Shown here one piece after another: positions 46,827 through 58,098 of a stretch of DNA of 64,000 nt (position 1 is its first letter; each line of letters opens with the position of its first letter). Position numbers and translations under genes: made by a program. The stretch spans positions 806,001-870,000 of the forward strand of contig JAMWFC010000005.1 in assembly GCA_027475525.1 (NCBI GenBank). Direction: 5' to 3'. Under the pieces are notes generated by a model, which was not told the DNA's origin, ran no database searches, and worked only from the letters and a program-made list of their open reading frames with translations. The DNA is from Macrolepiota albuminosa (taxonomy: Eukaryota > Basidiomycota > Agaricomycetes > Agaricales > Agaricaceae).

Positions 46827-48459
46827 AATTTAGAATTAAGACTTGGTCTGGATAGCGTCAAGCGTCAAGCTAAAGGAGTGTAAACTTGCAAACAGGTATT
46901 GGACCCAGGCCGGTTTATGAAAAGTTGAGCGCTTTGAATCGACACAGTCGAAGGGAAGAGAATGAAAAGGAAAAAATGAAAGGAGAATGAACAGGGAGAA
47001 GAGAATGAACGCATTGTCAGTTGCGACCCCTTTATGTGATGGCTCGCTTGATACTGCCTGATGGTCGCCAAGAATCTATTATTGATCTTGTAATCAAGCT
47101 TTTCAGCTGTTCAGCTCCATGACAACACTTGAACTCTTCGTAGTCGGACTGTGGGAGCAAGTCTCTTGTCAGTCTTTTCACTCAAATGGACATTGCTCGA
47201 GCTGCGAACTAGGTATACATACATTGTTTCAATGAATTGAGTGTTCATCACGACGCTCTAAAGCGCATCGTTGAAGCTGTTGATTCTGTTTCGCAGATGC
47301 TTCTTATGCTTCCATGCCTCGGGACTCTCTACTCGGAGTTCGGCCAATCGTTGTCAGGACCCACGTTGCATACGAATGCTTACGTTCTTTCAATCGACGT
47401 TCGCCCTCCATGATCTATCTGTTCGTTACTTCGTTTCAGATCAACATTTCCAACCAGTCGCTTCTTAATCTACGTGATGCGGGTTGAACTGTTGGATAGT
47501 CACCCCCATGCAGGAAGGGAAGACAACACGTGTTCAATTATTTAAAGTATTGGAAATGGAAACGCTCAGGCTCATCGCTGCAATTGCCGAACTAATTCAG
47601 AAACAATACATACATTGGCTTCGAATTCCTGGCAGAGAAGCCGTCGATATTCCAATGTCCTTGTGCTCGATCAAGGGACGGAGCTGAAATAGTACACGTT
47701 AGGCAGGGAAAATGAATGAGGACAAATTCTACACGCTTTGTTAAGAAAATACTACTTGTGAGCATGAACCTCACATGTCGATAATTGACAATTAGTTGGT
47801 GTGACAGAAATGATTAATGATGGTTTATCCTGTAGTGAGTCATCACCAGCAACAAGTCTATTGTAAGTCTCTTCAAATGCAGTTTTTGTAACACTGGGAA
47901 ATATTCATGTACTTCAACTAAGGATGAATATCCGATTCAACTGCTTTCCACTAAATGTGGAAGGAAGAAGCTACATATTCATTATTTCAGAGCAGAAGGT
48001 ATGAATAGAGAGCAAGACATACATAAGAGGTTATATGAAGAGCAGTATATATTGCACTGCTCTTGTCACTGTTAATGGTTGAACAGGTGATTACCTTTAT
48101 CGGCGGAAAAGCAACGTGCAACTTGAAAACGGAGAAACTATGCAACTCCGCGAACTACAACAGACTATGTCCATGCCTTCGACCTTATACGCGTCGCGGC
48201 CAACAATGGCCCTTTCTTTTGTCTCTTTCACGGACATCGTATTCAATTTCATTCAATTTCAGCTACCGCTTCTCTTCTCATCCTGCTTCTATTGCACCAC
48301 TCACATAGAACTTGTCAGTCCTTTGGGCAACGGCACTGTTCTTTCTCATACCCCAAATATCCATTTACCCCTTTTTTGTTTCTTTCCTGTTCTTTGCACT
48401 TGTCTCGTAGAGTTGCTCGTTCGTGCCGGTACCAAATCCCTTTCCCCTTCACTCCTTCC
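46827..48459. other. Intergenic region without recognisable gene
   Basis: 1.6 kb; short ORFs only. It ends in the CTTCC target duplication of solo LTR 2 (48455-48459). Confidence 0.4.
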
Positions 48460-48612
48460 TGTTAGAACTGTGACACTAAGTATGAGGTCGAACCGTCGTC
48501 CGGACCTAGAATAACACGTAGTAAGTAATCAATCCCTGTTAGAACTGTGACACTAAGTATGAGGTCGAACCGTCGTCCGGACCTAGAATAACACGTAGTA
48601 AGTAATCAATCC
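48459..48612. repeat. 77-bp exact tandem duplication 24 (left end of LTR 2)
   Basis: Period 77. Copy 1 is the first 76 bp of the LTR plus one flank base, so the overlap sits exactly at the repeat boundary. Confidence 0.97.
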
Positions 48613-48966
48613 TCAGTAGCGTGTAAACGGAACTATATTTGTGTACCTAGAATAACACGTAGTAAGTAATCAATCTAGGTACGAGTATCATTAGTGTGAG
48701 TTTATGTTGTAGTAAATTGTGTAACGTACCCTCAGTAGCGTGTAAACGGAACTGAGGGTACTCTAGCTATTGAGTCCTTGATATATGTGTTCTATCGGAC
48801 AAAGCAGACGGCCACTGTATCCCTGACAATGGTTCGTGGTACTCTTTCACACTGTCACTTCACATCTTCACATTCGTGATGTCCCAACACACTGTATCCC
48901 TGACAATGGTTCGTGGTACTCTTTCACACTGTCACTTCACATCTTCACATTCGTGATGTCCCAACA
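48460..48966 (-). repeat. Solo LTR 2 (507 bp raw, 353 bp after collapse)
   Basis: Ends TGTTAG...CCAACA with target duplication CTTCC at 48455-48459 and 48967-48971. Removing the two 77-bp overlaps gives 353 bp, the same length as solo LTR 1. In LTR sense: TGTTGGGACATC..., TATA-like ACATATATCAAGG, hairpin TACCCTCAGT/ACTGAGGGTA (48727-48760), spacer, box A, TATA-like AAATATA, half-hairpin copy, second box A, then GGTCCGGAC and the end. No internal element is left. Confidence 0.85.
48813..48966. repeat. 77-bp exact tandem duplication 25 (right end of LTR 2)
   Basis: Period 77. Copy 2 ends exactly at the terminal CCAACA of the LTR. Confidence 0.97.
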
Positions 48967-48971
48967 CTTCC

Positions 48972-49700
48972 TCATCTCGCGTCGGGAGCCAGGCATAGAA
49001 CATTATTTCAGTTGAGTACTTACTGAGTATTTATCCTTAGGAAATGAGAGGGTTCAAAACTTCTCGGGAGTTCACAAGTAGAATTATCCTTTGGTTCAAG
49101 TATTCATTTGGCTGCCGGAGGAGCAGTTGACGTGGTTCTGCCTAGAACTACAGGTCAATCTATCCTGGAGACGCAGAATAGTGTGAACCTTCGTGAAAAA
49201 CTAAGTCACGCGAGATGGCGGTGGCGTAAACGTGAACTTTTTACGCATTCAGGAGGGAGAAAATTCTTTCAATTATTCTTGTCTGCTCAATGTCAGTTCG
49301 ATCGCGTTCGTGACGACAAAGTGGCGCCACCTCGGTCGGTGAAGCTACATCGGCAGGGGTGATGTATTCCGTGGAATTATAACCATATTGATTAATTTGA
49401 CCCGAAATATATATCATCCAGTAGGAAAACAAGCAACAGAAAGGTAGTAAATAAAGGCAACGCAAGCATCCATAGCTGGAAAAAGGGACAAAGAAGGACT
49501 TTGAGGTTGGAATGGTCGATTTCAACTTGACACTATTCAACCAAGCTATTGTATCACAAATCAACATGCAATGTCTTGTTTGATAAGATGGTATGTATCG
49601 TTACAATTCAGTAGCTAGACTTCCGAACGACAAATTAATCATACATGGCAGCCATTAGTGGCGTCAAGGATACAAAAAGTTTTAGTCCATTCATTCCCAC
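48972..49700. other. Intergenic, 3' flank of SDR gene
   Basis: No gene recognised. The first 30 bp belong to an older repeat also found next to solo LTR 1. Confidence 0.4.
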
Positions 49701-51093
49701 TTAGTCATACTGGGCAAGCCCCTCCTTCATGTACTCCTCATACAAGGCTTTGTAGTTCGAGTGCCAACGACTTAACGCAGGCCGACCCTCGACAATGTCT
49801 CCTGCACTCCACATAATTCTGAGTTGGTCCACTTCATGCCTCGTCTCGTTGTCGGGCACGAGAATGTAGAAATCACCCAGGCGGACGCGGTCAAGCATGA
49901 AGAGAACCGTTTCTTCGGCGGTCCACGCACCCTTCGGCTTTTCAGTACTATCAGTAGCACCGGTAAGTCCAGTGAAAGTCCATCCGGGGCTGTCCCAGAA
50001 ACGTTGGTTAAAGAAAGAAAGTAGGACCGATGGATAACATACATAAAAAGATGTGCTGTTACATTGCTGTCTGGCTGACCGCGCAGCTCGTGAGCAAGGC
50101 CTTCTGTCAGGCTCTTCACAGCAGCCTTAGTTGCATTGTACGCCGCGTTGCCACTGTAGGAACATGCAAGAAATATTATATGAGAAACTCAAGGAACAAA
50201 GTGTTTTGACATACGGGGGATTCGTGATACCTTGCTTGGAACCAGTGTTGATAATCATAGCTGGATTTTCTTGGTGCAGCATCGACTACGCCGAATTAAT
50301 CCACGGTACAGATCATGCGACAAAAGCTGGGACAACTCACGGGAACAAATGTGTGTTGTACGTTGACAACACTGCGAAAATAGATCAGCCGAAGCGGCTT
50401 GAGATTCACAAGGCACGAACCCAAACAAATTGACGTCAAAGACCTTGTGCCAGGCATCGATACCTTCCCAAGACGTGCCCTTGGCAGCAATGCCGGCATT
50501 GTTCATCAGCACAGAGACCTGGATGAGTGTAAGTGACAAACATCAGGTGGATGGGCGACATTGGGTCCTATAGGTAGGCGAAGAAGGTGTGGAGAAGAAC
50601 ATGAAAATGGCTAGTGAATCACGAGAACCCGTGGCGTGGGTGTGGACCAAACGTAATGATCCTCACCTCACCCCAAGCTTCATAGACTCGGTCCCTAAGT
50701 TTGACAACTTGGTCGAGCCGCGATACATCAGTGGGGACGACCAGGACGTTCGCCTCTCCAATCTGACTGACGAGCAAGTTTCCAAGCTCTGTGAGCTTGT
50801 CCTCAGTGACGTCTGCAATGGCGACTTTAAGGCCCAGTCTGCGAAATTCGTTAGATATGTTTAACGTTCATCGATGCCTATTTCGGTCCTCACTTTGCAA
50901 ACTCTAAAGCAGCAGCCTTGCCAATGCCACTAGCGGCGCCAGTGATAACTGCAACACGACCTGCATGAATGACAGGATGGAGCTCATCGGCGACGGACAT
51001 GGGATCGACTGAGTATGAGGAGCCGTAGTAGAGAGAGGAGCGCATGGGCGAAGTGCCAGCGCTCCTCGACCTGCGTTCTGAACCGGGAATCAT
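49701..51093 (-). CDS. Short-chain dehydrogenase/reductase (classical SDR)
   Basis: NAD(P)-dependent oxidoreductase. Seen: start MIPGSERRSRSAGTSPMRSS at 51093 with a 45-residue Ser-rich extension; AVITGAASGIGKAAALEFA (cofactor-binding TGxxxGIG); LGLKVAIADVTEDKLTELG (Asp after the second strand suggests NAD preference); VVPTDVSRLDQVVKLRDRV; VSVLMNNAGIAAKGTSWEG (NNAG); WHKVFDVNLFGFV; PAMIINTGSKQGITNPP (catalytic Ser); NAAYNATKAAVKSLTEGLAHEL (YxxxK); GWTFTGLTGA; and the C-terminal LFMLDRVRLGDFYILVPDNETR, ending MKEGLAQYD. Eight or so introns. Substrate not predictable. Confidence 0.88.
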
Positions 51094-51636
51094 AGCGCGT
51101 TGAATATATAAAGTAAAACTCAAAGGAAGAGAAAGAAAGATAGGAGTAACCTGAACTTGTTGGTGCTTTATATGTTCGCAGAACACTGATTGTTGTTTTG
51201 ATCACGCAAACCCTCTTGGAACGATCCGCGGCCGGCCGAATGCCGTCGACCCTTGACAACCTCCCTGCGGAAATGACGGAGTGGCGACGGCGCTCAAAGT
51301 GTACAAGCGCAATGGAGCCAGGAATGACAGGAACGGTCGACGATTTGAATTGTGGACAAATGCATGGACGCCATCAGGGTTTCGGGGCTGAAAACGGCAG
51401 ACAATAATGCTTGATATAATTATTGAGAGGGTAGTAGGTGTCAAATCGTACATATGAGGAACATAATAAACCGAAGAAGGTGGACTGCAAAGAAGATGTA
51501 TAATATATGAAAGAAGGGGTGGGCATACATAGTAGAGGATAGTGGAAGCAGAGCAGAAAGAATTTTAAAGAAAGGACTGATGGAGAGATGGTATACAACC
51601 GATCAACCAAAATTCGTTCTATACCACAAGTGGAGC
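51094..51636. other. Intergenic, SDR promoter and Vts1 3' flank
   Basis: 540 bp, no gene recognised. Confidence 0.4.
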
Positions 51637-53747
51637 TCAAGAAGACTTGAGCGCAGCACTTGTGGGGGTACTGCTCGCTGGACCGTCATCAATACCCATC
51701 TTCTTCTTCACGACATCAAAAGTCTTCAACATCTTCCTCCTAGCACCGAGCGCGGCGACACCCTTCGCCTCCAGGGCCGCCTCATCCATGACTACCATGT
51801 CTTGCCACTTGCACCCCTCGAAGTTGGGCGTGTATTTATGCAACCTCAAGCTTCTAAGCCAAGCCGGGACGTCGTTTAGCAATGCCGGGTCGACTTCATC
51901 TTCTGCCTTGGGTGTACCACCGTCCACACGACTGCCAACAGAGGAGGCGCTTTTGAGTCCGGGCGACCGACCACTAGTGGGACCGCGACGGTTGTTCAGA
52001 CCTGCAGAGACCTGCTGCATTCCCATCCAATTAGGTTGACCGAATCCACTGGCTGCCAACTGGGCCGCGAGCAGCTGAGCCTCGGGTGTAAGTCCCATAT
52101 TAAGCATATTCATGTTGAATGGGGCCATCGGGGCCATCCCAGCGAGCCCGGGCATACCCATACCAAGGGTAGGGCTTCCCATGTTCATGTTGAACGGCAT
52201 TCCAAGACCGTTCATTCCATTAAGGTTGAGGTTGCCAGCGTCGTCTTTACCACCAAACCTGTTCGTGGATGCACTAGAGAGCGCCGGGCTCCTTACCCCA
52301 GACCAGCCCCCGGGTCCACCACCGAAACCGTTGCTGGCGCCTCCACCCACATTACGAACGCCACCGCGACTTTGGGTCTGGCTCTGCCCCATTAAGTTGC
52401 CGTTATCGTCATACACATTCAATTGAGAGTTATTGTCGCTGCTCCTGCCGTCAACGCTCACGGGCTTGGCTCGGCGATGGATAGTAGGGTCACCCATGCG
52501 CGGCACCCCAGGAGCAGCGCTCTTAGAAGACCAGTCGTTCAACTTGTTTGCAGCAGCGTCCAAGTTCTGGGAACGGTTTTCATTCTTGAACATGGGAATT
52601 AAAGGCGTGTTGACCATGCTAGCCCAGCTATCATTAGTGGGCACAGTGACTTCTCCACCACCAACGGCACCGGGCCTTGGTGACAAGCTACCCGTGAACT
52701 CGGTGCTCTTGGGACGAGAAACGGTCACCTCTTGAGCTGGGGCACTCTGTTCGGAAACCTGGCCGAGCTGAGACCCAGAAGTCCAAGCAGGCCGTCCATC
52801 AAGATTGCCAGTTGTAAGGACGGGAGCTGAGATACGGTGAGGGTGGGTGGCAGCCTTAAGCTTCGCCCTCTGTTGTGCCAAGGTTGCAGCAGCATCGCTG
52901 CTGGCAGCAGAGTCAGGTGATAGGAAATTAGAGGTGCTGTCCAAGGCCAGGGAAGAACGATTTCCAGGAGCAAAGTTGCGCACAGTTGGCGAAGCAGGCA
53001 AGCCTGATTTGAGGCCGGGAGACTTGATTGTTGCAAGCTTGGCTTCCATCTGACTTTGCATAGAGCCTACCCAAACGTCAACGAAGCCCGCTCGTACAAA
53101 GAAAAATGATGACAGACCTCCAATTTGTGGGCTGAGAAGCGCTGTCATGGGATCAGACTTGGACATCTGGGTGAGGACGGTAATAAAGAATCGTATTTGA
53201 ACTTGGGTTGAATGCTGCAGAAGACTGTAAAGGGCGGCTGTGCGCTCGGCTTCTGAAAGAACTTTAAACCCTGGGATGAAGTCAACAACACGGCGGGGAT
53301 TGAGGAACGGCAAGCGTCTTACACTGCTCAATAGCGCTGAGTTCCTCTTTAAAATTGACGTCTAACGAGGCGGCAGCCATCTCTTCCTGAGAAGCGGTTT
53401 ACATTGAGAATTTGTGAGTCATGAAAGAACCTACTAGTGTAGTTTCATAATTCTGAAGAGAATCAAACCACTGTTCGATAGCGTCCGCTGTCAAGCGAAG
53501 CAATGAGAGCTAGTTCATTTACTGACTGGAGAAAAGACTCACTCTCTGGACTTTGAAACATGCCTGCGCCATTGCCAAGAAGTTCACTGGCGGGTCTAGT
53601 GCCTGATCCTGCTCCTGCTCCGAGGCGAGGAGATGCTGGCGGCAGTCCTGGAGTTCCCCTAGTAGAGGGACCCATTGACTGACGAGAGATGGCTTTGCCA
53701 TTCTCGTGCGGGCTAGGCGATGGAGTAGAAGGGGGTCTGAGAGACAT
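51637..53747 (-). CDS. vts1: Vts1/Smaug-type post-transcriptional regulator with SAM domain
   Basis: RNA-binding protein that recognises Smaug-type stem-loops through its SAM domain and recruits the Ccr4-Not deadenylase. Seen: start MSLRPPSTPSPSPHENGK at 53747; N-terminal conserved region [92 protein letters not shown] (about 53170-53500); a long Met/Asn/Gly/Pro-rich middle (52000-52900); and the C-terminal SAM domain [52 protein letters not shown] (about 51700-51880), with the LGARRKM segment that lines the RNA pocket. Stop at 51637. Few introns and an intact frame, in contrast to the 5-26 kb interval. Confidence 0.92.
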
Positions 53748-54577
53748 TGAAACCCGGAAAAGGTAAGAAGGGTTGTTGAAGCTAGACTAGGGGATCGCTG
53801 GTAGATAGGACTAAGTTTGTTCAGCCAGAATGACAAAATAAAATGGGCTTGTGAGTCGTGGGTAGGTCCTCGACGTCGAGTCTGTGGACTATGCTAGAAA
53901 CAAACTAGAAACACGAGGATTGTTGGAACGAAACCTCGAATACTGTGTAACGTTTGTCTAGACGAGACCAGCGGAGCCTGCCGGTCTAGCGAAGTACGTG
54001 GTCAACGCAAGGAACGACGAGGGACGACGGCAACAACGAGCAAAGGCTGGGATGAACCGTCTGCACTGGGTGGGAAAGACGAAGGATGTGTTGGCCTTGT
54101 TTCGCTCTGAAAAGGAAACAGTGCCACACATCATCATCACTCCAATTTCTTGACTCCATCACCACTCCATCACCCTGAAACACTCAATGAAACCGGTTCT
54201 ATCGTTAATCACCCCGTTCCATGGGAAAAAGTGTTTAGCGCCTCTGTGTGTGCTGAGAATGCTCACGCGATGGTACAGAATATTCATGATAATTACGAGA
54301 AAGCGGTTCTTCTAAAGAGTTTCCGCGAGTCTCGTTCATTTCTCCGCTTTCAAGTAGATAAGGTCTAGGTGTACTGCTTGTTCTACCACGTACTATAAAG
54401 TTATTAACAAAAAGTTGACGGAGATACCCGGAACCCGGAATTAGTCAGCCTATCAACGAGTAATTTGTGTGACAACATCGACAAACTGCCCAATCTCTGC
54501 CTCCGACGACGAACTCGTTACACACGACATTGACCAGCTGGTCCCTTCAACGTCGCAACTGAAAGGATTCTAGTCCT
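53748..54577. other. Divergent Vts1/Fzo1 intergenic region
   Basis: 830 bp without recognisable gene; it holds both promoters. Confidence 0.45.
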
Positions 54578-57244
54578 ATGGCTCAATCATACTACTCAAG
54601 TCGTGTGGCGTCCCCGGTTGCCTCTGCCTTTGATTCAGTTTCCATCATGAACGGCGGGAAGCATCTCCGGGCTGAGGATGTGCAGGAAGCATATATGGTA
54701 CATAGAGACCGGTGAGCATCTATAGTAGAAAATGTCGGTCGTTTTTTGCATGTCTTAATACGACGTACTAGCCTTGTTGGTGCCATCGACTCAACCAAGG
54801 GTATTTTGAACGACATTCGTAAATTCAACAAGGAGGAATGGGTTGTTCGTTATCCTCAGCTCAAGGAACATTCAGCAGAAGTCGCTAACGATGAACCTGT
54901 TCCAAGCATGAAACGACGAAAAGGAATCCGTCGATCCTTGTCTTTCGCGGACGATCCATCATCTCAGACTGATGTAGTCCTTGAGCCCAGGAAAAGCATG
55001 ACTCGTGCTGTCACTCTTAACTCTATTGTGGACGCTCAGAGTGAAGAGGATGATCCAACTCCTTCTCTCCACAAAGAAGACGATTCGCGACGGCTTCTAC
55101 CATCGTCGGAATTTCATGTCCTACGACTGGACCTCCAACTTGGAGCATCTGGAGCGTCAAATTCAGCTGCTTCGCTGGTTTCTCAGCTTGAAAAATCGTC
55201 TATCGCTAACCTCATTGATGACCGCATCACTTCCTCACTCAGTCACATTAACAAACTCCGCCAGCGTGTTGAAGACACCTCGTCCAAGGTGCTAGTCACT
55301 GGTGACTTGAACGCTGGGAAGTCTACTTTTGTTAATGCTCTCCTCCGACGAGAGGTGATGCCTGTTGACCAGCAGCCTTGCACGACTGCTTTCTGTGAGG
55401 TCCACGACGCTGCAGAGAACCAGAACAAGGAGGAGGTGCACGTTACCAAGGAGGGCGTGATTTATGCTCTCAATGACGAATCGACGTTTGTCCGGGGTTC
55501 CATCGCAGACCTCGAGGATATCGTCGCCGGCAATGAGGAGAAGCAGCAGATGATCAAACTTTACCTTGCCGATACTCGCGCTCCTTCGGAATCTCTTCTT
55601 AACAATGGTGTTGTAGATATCACCCTTATCGACGCCCCCGGCTTGAATCGCGACAGCCTCAAGACGACTGCTGTGTTTGCTCGTCAGGAGGAAATTGATG
55701 TTGTTGTCTTTGTTGTTTCTGCAGAGAATCACTTCACCCTTTCTGCCAAAGAATTCCTTTGGAATGCAAGCAACGAGAAGGCCTACCTTTTCATCGTTGT
55801 CAACAAGTACGAACAAATAAAAAACAAAGAGAAGTGTCGACGGCTTGTTCTCGAACAAATCAAGCAGCTCAGCCCTCGTACGTACGAGGATGCCCAAGAC
55901 CTTGTTCATTTCGTCGACTCTGCCGCCGCTCTCCAGCCTTACGCCGCCAACCCTGCGTTCGATGACCTCGAGTCGTCACTCCGTTCTTTCGTCCTTGTCA
56001 AGCGCTCCAAGTCTAAACTTCAACCCGTCTCCACCTATCTCTCCCACCTTCTTTCCGATATTCAGCTGCTTGCCGGTGCAAATGCCATCGTTGCCGAGAA
56101 CGAGCTCCAGGAAGCCCGCGATCATCTTGACCAAGCTAGGCCGGTTTTGGAGAAGATGAAGGGCTGTCGTGACGTCCTTGAAACTGGCCTTGAAGACACA
56201 GAGGAAGAGCGCACTGATAAAGCTGCATCCAAGACCCGTGTCATTCTTGTCGACGCTTTGGAGCGCGTTGGTCAGGGGAAGCTCGGAGTCGATAAGCCCC
56301 TTGTTCCCTTGCCGTCATACCCCGGTATTCTTGGAATTTGGGACTATGCTAGGGAAGTTCGTCGTGCCCTTCTGGCCAGCTTAGACGCTGCTGTCAAGCT
56401 CGCAGAAGACGAAGCGCGAGTTATCACGAGCGCTGGTGTCCAGACCATCAAGGACCTCGGCGAGGTTCATCTTCCTGAGGGTGTGGAGAGAAGCCGACGT
56501 GTGTTTATGCCTGAAGCCATGTTCAGTGCCGTCAGACGAAGTGCGAAGGGCCATAAGAGCCGTCGGTCATCAGGTGGTGCCGTCGTTGCTGGAGGTATCT
56601 ATGGTCTCGGTATTGGACTCGCACAGCGCACAGATATGCTTGAGACGACATTTTCGGACCTCTTCGATGTGCACCATCAGATCTGGCTTCACTTCGGTGA
56701 TGGCTCACTCAAGGAAGACGAAGAGTCGCCGTCATTAGTACCGAGCGCTTTGAGTGTTGTCAGTGTTGGTATCGGCGCATTGACCATGGTTGGTGGCCAA
56801 GCGGTTGGAGCTCGAAGTCTTCTCGAAGGTGTTCTTCGGATTATGGATCTCGTTAGCAGCGAGTCGACAAGAAAATGGGCGGCACCTGTAGTTGGTGCAG
56901 TCACTATCGGCCTGTCTGCCTACTTCATCCTGGAACTTCCAAGTTCAATTCCTCGAACAGTGGGACGACGCATTCGTGCCTCTGTCATTCGCAAAGACGG
57001 TATGCCGGAGGGTGAGATGTTTGTGGACGTTCATACTGGACGTATCAGCAAGGAGACGAGGAAGGTGTTGAGGTTGGCGTCGTGGGATCTGCGGGAACGC
57101 TTCAGGAGTGCGATGGAAGAAAGGGGTGAGGAGGTCAAGGGAGCTGAGGAAATGGAGAGGAAGGCGTCAAGAGCAGCAGAATGGTTTGGCAACGTCGGAC
57201 GAAAGACTGAGGAGATCCGGGTTAACGCCGAACTAAATAACTGA
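54578..57244 (+). CDS. fzo1: Mitofusin, dynamin-like GTPase of mitochondrial outer membrane
   Basis: Fuses mitochondrial outer membranes. Seen: start MAQSYYSSRVASPVASAFDS at 54578; exon 1 ends at the donor GTGAGC, 54713; the second exon runs open to 57244. GTPase motifs: G1 GDLNAGKST, G2 QQPCTTAFCEV, G3 IDAPGLNRD, G4 VVNKYEQ. The first heptad-repeat helix (SNSAASLVSQLEKSSIANLIDDRITSSLSHINKLRQRVED) precedes the GTPase, a second (IVAENELQEARDHLDQARPVLEKMKG) follows it, then two adjacent membrane segments SALSVVSVGIGALTMVGG and PVVGAVTIGLSAYFILELPSSI and a C-terminal coiled coil. Length about 870 residues, typical for Fzo1. One intron only. Confidence 0.94.
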
Positions 57245-57890
57245 ACCATTGAAGAGAAGATCTTTCAGGCCCATAACGAAGACGACAAAGGTCGCATTCT
57301 AAAGCCCAAGGGTGATTTTGGACACTGACGCCCCACTTGACATTTTCGTTCCGGGTGTGCTTTCATTTGTCCATCCCATGCTCATGCCTACAGTTGCATT
57401 CATTTGTAAATTTGATTTTTTTGTACGCTGGCATTCATTTTATTGCCTCGTCAACGTAGATTACTCCGTATCAAAAAGATGATGTTTGTGTATCCACACC
57501 AGTCACCGATGATTCTTATGTTACTGTCCCATAACCTTTATGTTTAACGTCCACACATGATCGTTCATGAAATCACATGAAATCACTGTATCATCAGCTA
57601 TCGGAATAGTAGTTCATTTGTTCGCTTCAAACATATACTGCAACATGCACGAGTAAGGCCTTAAAGACATTCATATGCTTTACTTACTTACCGAGTACAG
57701 TATACAAACTCTCGAGTATCCACAATATCACGCTATCCTGATTCTGCTGCTTTCAACTGTGAAACTTGCTTCTATCACTTCGCAGGGCCTGTAGTGACTT
57801 TGACACAAAAAGGCTGTCTCATCAGAGTTTGAAACTAGATGTAAGCACTTTGTGACCACTGACCCACTACCTTGGACAGGACATCAACTC
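57245..57890. other. Intergenic, 3' flank of fzo1
   Basis: No gene recognised; AT-rich. Confidence 0.4.
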
Positions 57891-57897
57891 CCTAATA

Positions 57898-58098
57898 GTA
57901 CTAGAGCTGTGCATCGCGTAATACAAGAATCACGATGGCTCTCTTCCGTGGAACGATCCACATTTTTGCTTGTCTTTCTCCCACAGCAATCTCCGATTAG
58001 AGCTATGCATGGCGTAATCACAAGAAGCACGAGTTACTTTCTACTGTCCTATTTTAATGGAACCATGCACAATTTTGCTTGTCTGTCTCCCACCATGT
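57898..58098. repeat. Diverged ~100-bp tandem duplication at epoxide hydrolase 5' end
   Basis: The segment from TAGAGCTGTGCATCGCGTAA to TTGCTTGTCTTTCTCCCAC (57901-57987) recurs at 58000-58093 as TAGAGCTATGCATGGCGTAA to TTGCTTGTCTGTCTCCCAC with many substitutions. It is imperfect, so it is real and old, unlike the 77-bp class. Confidence 0.7.
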
